A stretch of DNA of 64,000 nucleotides, taken from NCBI GenBank assembly GCA_905250125.1, contig CAJNOL010000472.1:54884-118883 (forward strand). The letters run 5' to 3'. This DNA comes from Rotaria sordida (lineage: Eukaryota > Rotifera > Eurotatoria > Philodinida > Philodinidae). Of this stretch, positions 1-11,203 are shown piece by piece; the first letter of the stretch is position 1, and each line of letters begins with the position of its first letter. Below the pieces are notes generated by a model. That model did no database searches. It had not been told where the DNA came from and saw nothing but the letters and a program-made list of their open reading frames with translations. A program made the position numbers and the translations under genes.

Positions 1-335
1 AAAAAAAAAAAAAGAAGGAACTATGTCAGTATTTCTCTCTGTTATCATCAATGAGAAAATGATGTGTCAGTTTATGTCGATTGCATGAGACAGGAAAAAA
101 AACTATTTCTCTCTGTTTTTTTCGTCGCCATTACTGTGTTTACTTGCTCAAGAACTGGAATGTATTTGCGACAAATATACACCCACATACTATGAGATGT
201 AAATGCTATGGAATAGAAGAGATAGAGAGGAAATGAATCATATTTATAAAAGGACTATGATTAACATGACAGAATTTTGTTTATATATATCTATGTGATT
301 ATATTGAATTTTGTTTTGCAGATTTCTGATTAATC
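1..335 (+). other. 5' flank of the nostrin-like gene
   Basis: AT-rich leader with no coding signal. A good splice acceptor (TTTTGCAG, ending at 321) lies 14 bases before the first ATG. The first coding exon is therefore probably preceded by a 5'-UTR intron, and the true transcription start may lie before this window. Confidence 0.4.
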
Positions 336-3300
336 ATGACGATCGAACAGTTTCGAGATTGTTTTGTGGTAAGTTATTGATCATAGCATCAGCACTCAAT
401 TTTATTAATATTTTAGGGTGAAAAAGGCTATGATGCTTTAAAAAAACTAATGAAAGCTGGTAATGAATTATGTACAGATACCGCAAAGTGCTGGCAAGAA
501 CGGTAAGAAAAAAAACTCCTAATAGACATTAATCATACCAATTTTAATATATTTCTTTTTTTAGTTACGACATTGAAATCGCTTATGCCAAAGGTCTTCG
601 TAAAAACAGTGAAACATTTCAAAAGCTTGCTGGTCGAGCAAAAGGGTATGAATAGAACAAAAAAATCTTATTAAACAAAAAATCTCATTTTCTATTAAAT
701 AAATAGATCTTTAGTGCAAGCATTTACAGCTATTGCTACACAAACAAATATTGAAAGTGAAGCACATAATGTAATAGCTAATGTATTACTTAATAAAATA
801 TCTACTCCAATGAAAAATCTTGCTGATACACAACTTAAAGCAAGAAAACCAGTAAATATGAACAATTTTTTGAGAAAAATTTAAATTTAAATTTTTTGTT
901 TTCTCAAAGATTGAAGATGTATTAAATGCAAAATTTAAAGCATGGAAAGATAAAAAAGAAATCGATACTAAAGTAAAACTAAATATTTTTCATTGATATA
1001 AATTATAATTTTTATTTTAGTATCGTCAACGTCAATTTGAAAATTGTAAAGAAATCGAAGGATTATATCTTAAAATGGATGAAACTCCAAAAACAACAAA
1101 AAATTCCGTGAAAGAAGTTAGCAAGGTTAGCATACAAAAGAAAAAATACCTCTTTTTTTTCAATAAGAATATATATTATCATATACAGGAAGCACAATTG
1201 GTTACGGCTTGTATATCCCCTGGTGGATATCGCACAAATACCTCTGAAAAGGTGTGAGATGCGTATATAAGAATAATAATATTTGTTCTTGCACTACAGT
1301 TTCTTTTTCTCTTGCGCTTGAATTTAATTTAACTTCAAAGTTAGCAATTCCATAGAGATAGTTAAAGTCTCCTGAGAATGAATTTACCATTTAGGATGAT
1401 TTATTCGAGTTGATATTTTTCTAATAAGAAGTATTTTTGATAAAAATTTCAACTCGATACATCAAATATCGTGTTCATAGTTGATATATAGCTCTGATAA
1501 GAATATTAATAAGTTTGTCACTAAAAGCTAAACAGAACACTGGATGACTTCTAATTAAAGTCAATATTTGTGTGCGTAGCTGTTTTATTCGATCACTTCA
1601 ATTCATTTCAGTACACATAATTTGAAAAAAAGGAAAAAAAAACCTGTTCGAACAAAACTTTACTCTCATTTAGAAATTTAAAATGAAAAAATAAATATTG
1701 TTTCTATCTTGAATCGTTTGAGAAGCATTTCTATTTTTCTGATGGCAAACAATGTTTAGAAAAAAATATATTAATAAGATCGAAATTTCATCCGATAAGT
1801 CTTATCGTTTTGTAAAAAGACATATAAATATCTCGGAAGATAATATTTCAATGCATTTTCAAATGATTTAAATTCAATTTCGATATTTTATTTTTCGTAG
1901 AAGAGTTAGGTTTGTTGAAGTGCGGAGACCCTTGAATAAATAATATCATTCGCTATGACTAATATCTTTTTTTCTTGCTTATTTAAACATTGCATTAATA
2001 AGACAAAATTATTTATTCATGATTCATTTTGTTTTTCTTCATTATATTTTATTGATAAAACTATTATTTTCTATTGTCAAAATGAAATATTTAAATCATT
2101 TCATTTTCGTCTATAGTCATCTGCTAATCTTAGTGACAAGCATATATCAAATGTAAGAATTCTAATTAACATATGCACTGACTATTTTAATTTAATTTAT
2201 AATCGCTGCCAACTGCTTTTATATTTATCAGATTTGATTTATTAATTTCCTTTTGTGTAATATTAATTTCTTAGTTATTAATAGGTTGTTTCTCTTTTTT
2301 TTGGTAAATAGATTGAAACATCACTACGAAAAGCAGAACAAGAATTAGAAAAAACAGAAAAAAAATATCATGATTCAACAAAAGATGTTGAATTAGCAAG
2401 ACAATCATGTGATGCTGAAATGTGTAGAGTAAGTTTTCTTTTTTCATTTTGATTAGATTTTCAAGTCAAGAAATATTTTTTTTAGAGTTGTGATCAAATG
2501 CAAATGATGGAACTTGATCGAATAAATGAAATGGAAAAATTCATTCAAACGTATAATAATTCAATACAAAAACTTTGTGAAACGATGAGTCTAGTAAGTA
2601 TTTAGAATTTTGTATGAGTAAGATTTTTATCAAAAGAAGCAACAGACTTTAAAACCTGTTGGCACATTGTCATTGAAGTGATTCTCACGGGATATATTCT
2701 TCGTTTTTTTTGTTAGAGAATAGGAAAAAAACAATAGGAAACTTTTGCTCATTATAAATATAGTATTATCGAATGTCATAATCTAGAAATTGATACTATT
2801 ATTATTATAAAAAAAGTAATTTTTACAAGAGCTTTTGTCTCATTGTTTCCAGAAAATAGAAAGAATAAAGGCAGTAACAAAATTCTATATAAGGATGTGA
2901 TTGTTATCATGCTGAATTCATCTATTTAAAAAACAACGAAATTATATGTAAACTAAAATTTATTCCGAGAAATCTGAAATAGTTTGTGTCTCTACTCTGA
3001 AATTTTCATTTGCAAACTCTATAGTACTTTTTGTATTGTTCAAGGAAACAGTTAGATAATATTGAGTTCATGTTTTTTGTTCTTCAATTACTTCAACATG
3101 AATAAAACAATTGTTTTCGTACGATTATTTATGCAAACATGAAATTCTAAAAAACAAAAAGAATAATAATAATTATTTTTTTTTTAAAGATAACACAAGA
3201 GTTATATTCCATCCGAATAACACCACAAGATGATATTATTACTGAAGGTAAACTTAATGTACAAACAACTGAAACAGAAATTCTACTATATGATATTTAT

Positions 3301-6273
3301 GTATGTAAATAAATATAATCTTTTCTTCAAATAAAATATGTATATATATATATATTTTTTCTTTCTTAATAAAGGCTGAAAATGAACATAATGCAATGAG
3401 TCAAGAACGACGAATATTAAGTCTTATGCATTGGATACAAATGTTAAAACAAGATATTGAAATACAACGTCGATCAAAAGATGGTTTGTTTTCATATTTT
3501 GTTCTATTTTTTTAACACTGATAATTTCTCCTGCCTATGAGATGAAGAGAAAAAAACACAGCACGTCTGTTTTTTATTATAGTGAGTAATTTCTCCCCAT
3601 TAAAATATTCTGAGGAAGAATCACCAGACGATAATCGAAGTTTATCAAGTGATGGAGCGATGTGTTCTCCATCCTCTCGTTCACAAAAAGGTATCATCTA
3701 TATTGTATTTGTCTTCTTGTATTTCTATTGATGGTTGTCATTTGTTTCAAAATAAAAAAAAAAACAAAAAAATTAAATTAAATTAAATATTACCCTGCTC
3801 GATTGTATTAGATATTGTGGTTCATCGTAAACAGCATCAACACGGTTCATCGTCTTCCACGAGTGATGATGAAGATGGTGCTATGTATCATCATAAAAAA
3901 AGAGAAAATAGAAAAAGAGAGGGTATTTTCTTCTTCTTCAATTTGGTATTATTTGATATATGTATATATATATTGCACCCATTCTTTCATTGCTTGGGCA
4001 CGATTGTTCGTCATGTTTGTCTCTTGATGCTTGTTCTATTTAGTTTTAAATCATTGTTTTTATTTTATGTTAAATTATTTCAGTATTGAATTTTTTTAAT
4101 TTAGGTATTGAAAATTTACAAGGATTTTGTCAACAAAATCAAAAATTTTCAACAAGTGTTAATTCGAGTGAAATATCTGTTAATCGTGAAAGTGTAAGAA
4201 TAGTTTTATTGAATATAATTATCAGTGTTTTTTTTTGTTTTTATTTTCTAATTTTGAAATTTACATTTTTAATTCAAGGTTCGTCTTCTACAATGTCTTT
4301 ATCACGGAAGTTTATATAAAATGGAAGTAATTTATAATCAAATTAAACATTTACCTGAACCACAATATGAATATTCACAACGTTTTGCCAAAAGTTATAC
4401 TGATAAAGTACATAAGAGTTTGATTTTTTTAAGAGAAATCTATGATAGAAGATGAAAATTTGAACATATTTAGTTATGTAAAATATAGATTAATTGCATT
4501 CTGATTATTTCAGTACAGAAGAGGCATATCTATTTTTTGAGTCGAAATTCGAAAAGAGAAAATCTTCCTACGTTAACTATTATTTTCTCTCAGAAGGTTC
4601 TGTAAAGATAAATCATCATATTAGTAGTATGATCTCTGGGTCAGGGATTTTCAAAACAGTTTTTCGTCTCGATTTCGAAAATTCTGAGGATGTGCAATTT
4701 CAACAAACTGTTTATCGAAAGCTTGCACTGATACACTGACTACACGACATATATTCACAAGGAACTGTGTTCAAACTTCAGTACCATCAACAATAGAATG
4801 ATTGTGAACAAGTCACTAACGACTATTTGTCTTGTATCACCTATCCAATAGTATACTAACTATGCTATGACATACAGTTGCTCTTGTGGTTAGTTAGTAT
4901 GTGTGGGAAGATCAAACGTTTGAGCGCAAGAACTCTGCGTCAGGCTGGCCTTCTGTTGAGAGAGTTACAGCTAGTCATAATTGTAGAGAACATATCGGGC
5001 TATCAAATCTATCGCTGTGTAGTCAGTAGGCCCACTGTCAGTATTATTTCATTACTCTAAAAAAATCCTATTAGAGTTCGAATAGATTGTAATGAAGAAA
5101 TCTCTTTTTTTTTCAATTTTCTAGGGAACCCCAACAACTTTCCTTCGTATTCCATTTCAACCATTAAGTCAAAATACTTCGCCTGCTTTGTCTACTGCAA
5201 GCTATCTTGCACGGACAATGCCTGTAGTTCCTGCACCAGTTATGATGCAACAACCTGCACCAGTTATGATGCAACAACCTGCACCAGTTATGATGCAACA
5301 ACCTGCACCAGTTATGATGCAACAACCTGCACCACCACCGCCATATCCAATTCACAAACAAGCACCAATAGGCTGGGCAATTAATGAACTTCCTAATGAT
5401 CATCCAGCACAAGGTAATAAAAAAAAAACAAAATTTTCATTTATTTTTTATAATTATTCTGGACTTATTTAAATGAGTTTAGTAATGAAAACTATCTATT
5501 CATTATTATAGATTATAGAGTGTCTCCCAAAAATTTTACTTCCCCTGATGAAAAAAATTTTTGTAAGTTTCGACTAATACCAAACATTTGCTTTTGACAC
5601 CAAAAAAAAATTGTTTTTCTTATATTCAAAAAACCTATTATGCTTTCGTCCTCCTTCTTCTTTTTGTTTTTCTATTCTGATCAATTCAGATCTAAGGTAG
5701 TTCCAAAATTTGCTCCTTAACAAAAAATCTTATATGCTTTGTTTGTTTTTGTATTACATTCTATTTAAATAATAATACATGCTTGCTTTTATTTTTACAA
5801 ACAAATTCATTTAGGTGTACATTCAATGTGTAAGTTGAAATTATTGTGTTATGATTAATGCATGTTATTGATTTGCTTTCATAAATATTTTAATTGTGAA
5901 ATGAAAATATTTTCAATAATGAATTTGATTTTTTTTGTTTTTTTCTTATGCAGATAATCGATCAGTAGCACCAACACCACCTTATCCAGTTCTTCCGAAT
6001 GTAATGACAGCATCAACAGACTCTCAACGACAACAAACAAGTAAACATGTTAAAGTATTACATGCTTATGATGCACAACATGATGATGAATTAAGTATAC
6101 GACCAGGTAAAATTGAATTTTTTTGCTTTTATTATAATTTGATATGAATTATTTCAGGTGATACTATTGTATTACTTGAACGTCGTTCTGATAATTGGTT
6201 TAAAGGTATTTTGAATGGAAAGATTGGTTTATTTCCAGGCAATTTCGTACAAGAATTACAAAATGAATACTAG
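336..6273 (+). CDS. NOSTRIN: Nostrin-like F-BAR / SH3 membrane-bending adaptor, 17 exons
   Basis: Coding exons: 336-368, 417-502, 565-645, 707-851, 910-972, 1021-1125, 2312-2428, 2486-2593, 3190-3300, 3375-3483, 3583-3690, 3812-3922, 4105-4193, 4279-4407, 5125-5413, 5954-6106, 6158-6273. They sum to 1953 nt, giving 650 residues with all phases closing. The N-terminal ~270 residues form an F-BAR coiled-coil (EISYAKGL-type motif seen as DIEIAYAKGLRK). A middle helical segment matches the HR1/REM region of nostrin. Residues ~593-648 are an SH3 domain with ALYDY-, WF- and G-FP-N-type positions (LHAYDA, NWFKG, GLFPGNFV). Nostrin-family proteins bind curved membrane and recruit dynamin/N-WASP partners during endocytosis; in vertebrates they also act on nitric oxide synthase trafficking. 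Donor 1126 (GTTAGC) is weak. Between HR1 and SH3 lies a low-complexity Pro/Gln/Met linker. Pacsin- or FCHSD-type assignment is less likely, given the order F-BAR, HR1, single C-terminal SH3. Confidence 0.88.
1126..2311 (+). other. Long intron 6 of the nostrin-like gene
   Basis: About 1.2 kb, twenty times the typical intron length here. It separates the two halves of the F-BAR coiled-coil. No coding exon or repeat was recognised inside; the short open stretches near 1200-1390 show no family similarity. Confidence 0.5.
4480..5060. repeat. Dispersed repeat copy A inside nostrin intron 14
   Basis: Bases ~4800-5030 match ~25120-25340 in the same orientation at roughly 70% by eye. Shared blocks include TTGCTCTTGTG, CAAGAACTCTGCGTCAGG and ACAGCTAGTCATA. 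A short open stretch at 4494-4739 just upstream resembles no known protein and probably belongs to the insertion. The repeat explains why this intron (4408-5124) is ten times longer than its neighbours. The element class is unknown. Confidence 0.55.
5230..5325 (+). repeat. Four exact 24-bp coding tandem repeats (PAPVMMQQ)
   Basis: Four consecutive copies of a 24-base unit lie inside exon 15 and encode PAPVMMQQ four times (residues ~501-532). A degenerate fifth start (PAPPPPYP) follows. The copies look identical at the DNA level, so expansion is recent or homogenised. The repeat lengthens the proline-rich linker before the SH3 domain. Confidence 0.9.
5512..5562 (+). other. Possible 51-nt cassette exon of the nostrin-like gene
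   Basis: Flanked by an acceptor (ATTATAG ending at 5511) and a strong donor (GTAAGT at 5563). The length is a multiple of three, and both ends are phase 1, matching the flanking exons that end at 5413 and start at 5954. It has no stop and would add about 17 residues (DYRVSPKNFTSPDEKNF) to the linker. Inference only; no transcript evidence. Confidence 0.35.
5815..5829 (+). other. Possible 15-nt microexon of the nostrin-like gene
   Basis: Acceptor TTCATTTAG ends at 5814 and donor GTAAGT-like (GTAAGTTG context) starts at 5830-5831. Fifteen bases with phase 1 at both ends can be included or skipped without shifting the frame. Inclusion would give GVHSMYN in place of D-N at the junction. Confidence 0.3.
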
Positions 6274-9200
6274 TCTTTAATTTTTAAAATTTTTGTTATT
6301 TGATAATCGTCTTTTATTCGTCTCATAATGTTTGAAGAACAGTGGTGGTGAGCAGAAATTAATTAAACGAATGGATGATTAAAAGGCGTGAAGAAAATCA
6401 TGTTTTTTTTTCTTTTTGTATTTGTCATGTTTGTGTGTATTTATTATTATTTTGTTTTCTTTCTTTGTTTACGTTGAATATACATCTTGAAATGGATTTC
6501 TATATCAAGGAAAATTATGATCCAAAAAAAGGAAATAGATCTCTGTGAGATAAATCATTTCTTTTCAAATAATGAAAAAAATCTTACGAGAAAATTTGCT
6601 ATGTTATTCGTTTCAATCATCATAAGATTAAGTGACTATTTAGAAGTCATATCATCAACTATTAAATCATTTTAGAGTTTTGCTTGTTATTAAATGTGAC
6701 TAATACACTCCGAAACACTTTTTTCTTCTTTAAACTGATACGTAGTATCTTTACTATGGAAGACAATAATTGTCGACTGATATCTTTTCATATTGGAAAT
6801 TTTCATCCAATTACAGAAAAATTTTTGAAAAGGCAAAGAGCGTAATTTTCGTTTAAAAATTTGCCACATTACTGTTGTTTCCATTAATTACGAAATGAAA
6901 TAAATGGTAGATTTTGACATAATTCACTCAATGATGATTGTTAATAATTTAGACATACAAACTTTGATTATTTATTTGCTTTGTTTTGAATTGTTTGATA
7001 CAGCCATATTTTTCGTACTTCATGACAACATATGTTGTATATGAATTTCTTTTTTGTGATCATTATAAAAAATCATATGATATCCGCTCAAAGTAAACAT
7101 TTCCTATATCGGCTGTGAAATGTTGTATATGAGAACATAAAATATTTTAAATGATGTTTCTGTAGAAACTGAAAGCCATGAAGATTAATGACTAGACTAG
7201 CGATCTGTTCCAACAAGGTGTGTAACAGTTCAGTACTAATACCAATCTGAGAAATTATTCAAAGGTTCTTCTAATAGGAATTACTCTGATCGAATAGTTC
7301 TCGTTTATTATAGATCTTTTTCAACCGTAGTTTTAATAAGATTGGAATTAGTTAATTTAGGTTTCGATAAGACCTGATTGACATAAAACTTTTTGAGAGG
7401 TACATGGATATGGTGTCTGAAAAGTTCTGAGGATAGTCAATATCAAATGAAAAGTATGAAATTCAAGATTATAGATTGGTAAGTTGCAATGTCATACTAC
7501 TTCGACTTGATGCGATGCGAAATTTAACAACATTTTCGTCTTCTGATGATATGGTTCCTCTTTTTTAAAAATACAGATAAATCTAGAAAAACGAGTTGAT
7601 TCTCATTAGTGTTTTGCATTTTGACATTGTCTATATGTTTTCTTTTTCGCTATAGGTAATGTCATAAAAAACGATATAGGAATTGAGATGTATGTCAATG
7701 ACAAAGCTCATGGAATTTGTATGCGTTTGTAAATAATTATGTTATATTGCATACGATCGCATTATGGCAATTTTATAGCCCACTATTACGATCATCTATC
7801 TCCGTAATTGAATATGCAGTAATAGGATCATATATGAATCAAATATTAAGTAAAATGGAGATTGTAAATGACACTCGTGTAAAAAAATAGTAAACGAACG
7901 TTTTGGCATTCATAAATTGTTGTATTTCTTTGTATAGAAGATAGATATACTATTGTTATTTTCATCCATATAAACCATCGTCTCTCAATATGTACTTGTT
8001 TACGTTTTCTTTTGTTCAATTTGATTGTTTAAAAACTTCACCAAAAAGTCGCTTCTCAATGCATTGTTCTGACGAGACGGAATAGAGCGTATATGTAAAA
8101 AATGGGCGAAATCAAGTTGATGTTCAGCTAATTTTTTAACTGCTCAAGAAATCTCTGTTCAAGGCTTCATGAGACTTTTAAAGCTAGGTGTGAATCTTCA
8201 ATTCATTCACATCCTTATTTATTTATTGGAAATTCAGAAAGCTTAGTTATCAATGCGAGACGAAACACATTTTATTCCTATAAAACTCATTTGCAACTGT
8301 ACCAGTTCTAATCCTTCTTGAAACATACAATTAAATGTTATCCAAAACGGCTGGATGTTCAAGTTCTGCGTAAAACAATAAGTAGGTGATAAGCAAACAA
8401 CAGCATTATTTGAACACGGTATGAGAAATGATACGAATTTCGGTGAATTTGATACTATGAAAAAAATGGCTGAAACAATGGGAAACGAGTGATTAAAAAA
8501 CTACTTTTGACTCACCAATACAAGTATTAGACTTTTAACAAGATTTCATTCAATAAAATAAAAATTTTGGTCGTAGAACTTCATAATAAACATAAACAGT
8601 GTTACAATTAGACAAAAAATGACACAAAGTTCGCAAAGTATATAAATACATAATGTTTTTCTGATCGTGTTTCTAGTTAAATAATGAAAATTTCTACATA
8701 GAAAAGAAAAATAATGATTTTTTTCTTATCCTTTTATGCTAATTTATTGCTCACCAAAAGAAAATCGTACAATATCAAATATAAGTATCCATCTAAAAGG
8801 GATCTTTAGCATAAACCCTCAATTATTATCAATAAACATAAACCATTAAAAGAAAAGAAACATTCAAATAATTATCTACAAAAAAAAAAAAAAATATTAT
8901 TTTATATAATGCAATATATTATTTGTCTCTATATTCAATATGTTTCAACGTATTCTGCTCAAGTAGTATTCTAAAAGTGATTCATGTTCGCGTAACACTC
9001 ATTAGTTTATGAAAGTGAATCATTTTGCAGAAACACTCAGCTATATTCATAGAGAACTTTAGATGGATGAATATTGTTTGCTAGACTCTAATGTCTCGCA
9101 CCTACACGCTTGTGAGAGTCTGCAAGTGGGAAAGTAGCTAAGAGTCTTCTCTTTATCCATATCCACGCCCTAGTTCTTCTGAAACATTGACTACAGTACT

Positions 9201-9391
9201 GTCAAATCTGGAGAACTCATTGCTGCATTTTCGCCCATCTTCCCAATTCAATCATATCGATGACACTAGCATGGAAGATTTATTAAAATGTGATGCCCTA
9301 CAAGAAATTACAGTAGACGGATAGTACTAACTACCAATGTTTAACTTGAGTCAATGGTCTATAGTGAGATTGAATATTATTTGGAAGGTCT
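6274..9391. other. Intergenic region, no gene seen
   Basis: About 3.1 kb of AT-rich DNA between the convergent nostrin-like (+) and YjdF-like (-) genes. Both 3' UTRs must lie here. Open stretches at 6487-6675 and 6690-6884 are short and look random. A weak C-rich/G-rich patch sits near 9095-9175. Confidence 0.5.
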
Positions 9392-10066
9392 TCAATTGGT
9401 CTTGATTTGGTTTAATTTCTTTTGTTTTTCGTTGTCTTCAACGCGTTTAATGTATTTGTCATGTAATGATGTGAACAGAATTAAGGAAACGATGGAACCA
9501 ATCAAGCAACAGAACATATCACTTTGAGTATCCCACACGTCACCTTGAGTACCAAGGAAAGCATCTGCTGCTTCTCCCGTTGCTTTTGCTACTACCCATT
9601 CAATTAATTCATATTCAGCCGAAAAGCTTAACGTAATCGAGACACACACAAATGCTAATAACAATGGGCGAGCTTGAATGATCGCTCGTCTTATTAATAC
9701 TTCACGTACGATCAACACCGGTATAAAACCTTGCGCAAAATGACCAATCTTATCGTAATTATTTCGTTGCATATGAAATACATCGCGAAGACGATTAAAA
9801 AATGGAACTTCGGCATAAGTGTAATGGGCACCGATCAAGAGAATCACGCAATGAACGAAAACAAGCAGTTGTACAAGATTCGTAAATTGGAAATGCGGCG
9901 AAACAAAGATCATTGCCATGACGCCGAGAACAGCAGGAAGAATTTCCAGAAACCAAACAAATTGATCATGCGGTTTAATGGACGAACGCACCAAGATAAT
10001 GCAGAATGCTAGGAGCAGAAGTACTGCAAGACGCCGAGAAGCTGGTGGTAGCATATCTAAAGACAT
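9392..10066 (-). CDS. YjdF / DUF2238 family integral membrane protein, intronless, bacterial type
   Basis: A 224-residue single-exon frame. It is nearly all hydrophobic helices (about five to six) with the hallmark motifs of the bacterial inner-membrane family YjdF (DUF2238): NYDKIGHFAQGFIP at ~103-116, AEYELIEW at ~150-157 and GTQGDVWDTQSDM at ~172-184. Length and motif order match the bacterial family end to end, and no exon is missing. The family's biochemical function is not established. Neighbouring animal genes are split into many exons, so an uninterrupted bacterial-type gene points to horizontal acquisition (inference). The charged C-terminal tail (EDNEKQKKLNQ) is extra. The start was chosen at 10066; a second in-frame Met lies four codons on. 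Confidence 0.88.
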   Translation of the reverse strand: MSLDMLPPASRRLAVLLLLAFCIILVRSSIKPHDQFVWFLEILPAVLGVMAMIFVSPHFQFTNLVQLLVFVHCVILLIGAHYTYAEVPFFNRLRDVFHMQRNNYDKIGHFAQGFIPVLIVREVLIRRAIIQARPLLLAFVCVSITLSFSAEYELIEWVVAKATGEAADAFLGTQGDVWDTQSDMFCCLIGSIVSLILFTSLHDKYIKRVEDNEKQKKLNQIKTN

Positions 10067-10796
10067 AAAATTTGTTTATACGTTTCTTTCTCTTCTTATT
10101 CACAGGTGTTTCTTATTTTCGAGTTCATTGTCTGTTTCTCACTCATATATATCAGTTCTAGAAACAAATAGACAATGGAAAATGAATCGTAATTTCGAGC
10201 AAACTAGTGAAAGTGACACAGAGAACTCATTTCATCATCAACAAAGAGACAAAAATGTGCGAATGTCTGAAAGAAAGGAAGATGATGATCGTATCAAACA
10301 AAAATAAATCCAATATATGCATGTATACGGACTCCGAGCAACAACTGATGATATCTGTAATCGAGCAAGATAATGAAGTAGAAAGCAGGTGAAATGACGA
10401 GTGAAAAGTGAGTATATACAAGAGAAAGAAACAAGAAAAACTCATCTTAGAAAAAAAAGCGAAAACAAAGACAAAATAGGCTCACTACGACATGTACGGA
10501 AACAAACGTCAGAAGTAAACGAAATCCATGATACGAAAGCACAGAAGAAACAAAGACAAAGATGTGGAATATATGAATTTTGATCGTATCACTGTCTTGA
10601 CACTTGTAGAGGGAAAAGGAGATCGCACATAGAGACAAGTCACTGTTCAGATGGATTGTTTGTTTTCTTTGTGAAAACAAAAAGCATCCGAACACGGCGA
10701 GAAAAAAAGCATAAAAGGTTTCTTTGTTATTTTTATTGCCAATCAATTTGTTTGTAGATGGGTTTGTGGTGGTAGTTGTTGTTGAAAATGTACTTA
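10067..10796. other. Intergenic region upstream of the YjdF-like gene
   Basis: About 730 bases, purine-rich on the + strand (long A/G runs). Several overlapping open stretches on both strands are explained by this composition. The promoter of the YjdF-like gene should lie here. No recognisable motif was found. Confidence 0.4.
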
Positions 10797-11199
10797 CTAG
10801 TTTGATGAACTGTTATCGTCATCATCAATGGCTCCGTCATTCGTACTGTCATCTTCCGCACTGTAAAAAAAATCCTAGAATAATAAGTTGCAGAGAGTGG
10901 ATGTTAGTATGGCTGTGGATAGATGCGTGTAGCAGGGTGAATGACAGTAGGCATATGAATGTGTGTGCATAGGTTAGAGCGTCGGTGAGGGTACACAAAG
11001 TGTTCGCACTTACACGCACGTCTTCTATGAATTGAAACGTCAGCAACTTGTTTTTGAAGGCAGGCTCAGTATGTGTGCGTAGGAGCCACAATGAGTGAAT
11101 CAAAACCAAAGACAAGCGAGCTAATTTTTTTCTTGACGTCTGAATCATCGACACAATTTGAGCTATGTTATTTATGTTTCCGTCAAACTTATCCGACAT
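10797..11199 (-). CDS. Weak candidate: two-exon small acidic protein
   Basis: Exon 11138-11199 starts MSDKFDGNINNIAQIVSMIQT. A weak donor (GTCAAG) and a clear acceptor (TTTTTTTTACAG) join it in phase to 10797-10860, which ends in an acidic tail (AEDDSTNDGA, then Asp/Ser run, stop). The spliced product is 41 residues: an amphipathic helix followed by an acidic tail. The frame stays open upstream of the ATG, so a further 5' exon is possible. Not recognised. The low-complexity acidic end and good acceptor favour a real last exon, but the donor is poor and chance cannot be excluded. Confidence 0.25.
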
Positions 11200-11203
11200 T
11201 GAA

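Noticed and set aside
10207-10746. Overlapping open stretches on both strands upstream of the YjdF-like gene
   Set aside because: Strong purine/pyrimidine strand asymmetry explains the lack of stops. The products are Lys/Glu-rich or Phe/Ser-rich with no domain and no splice logic.
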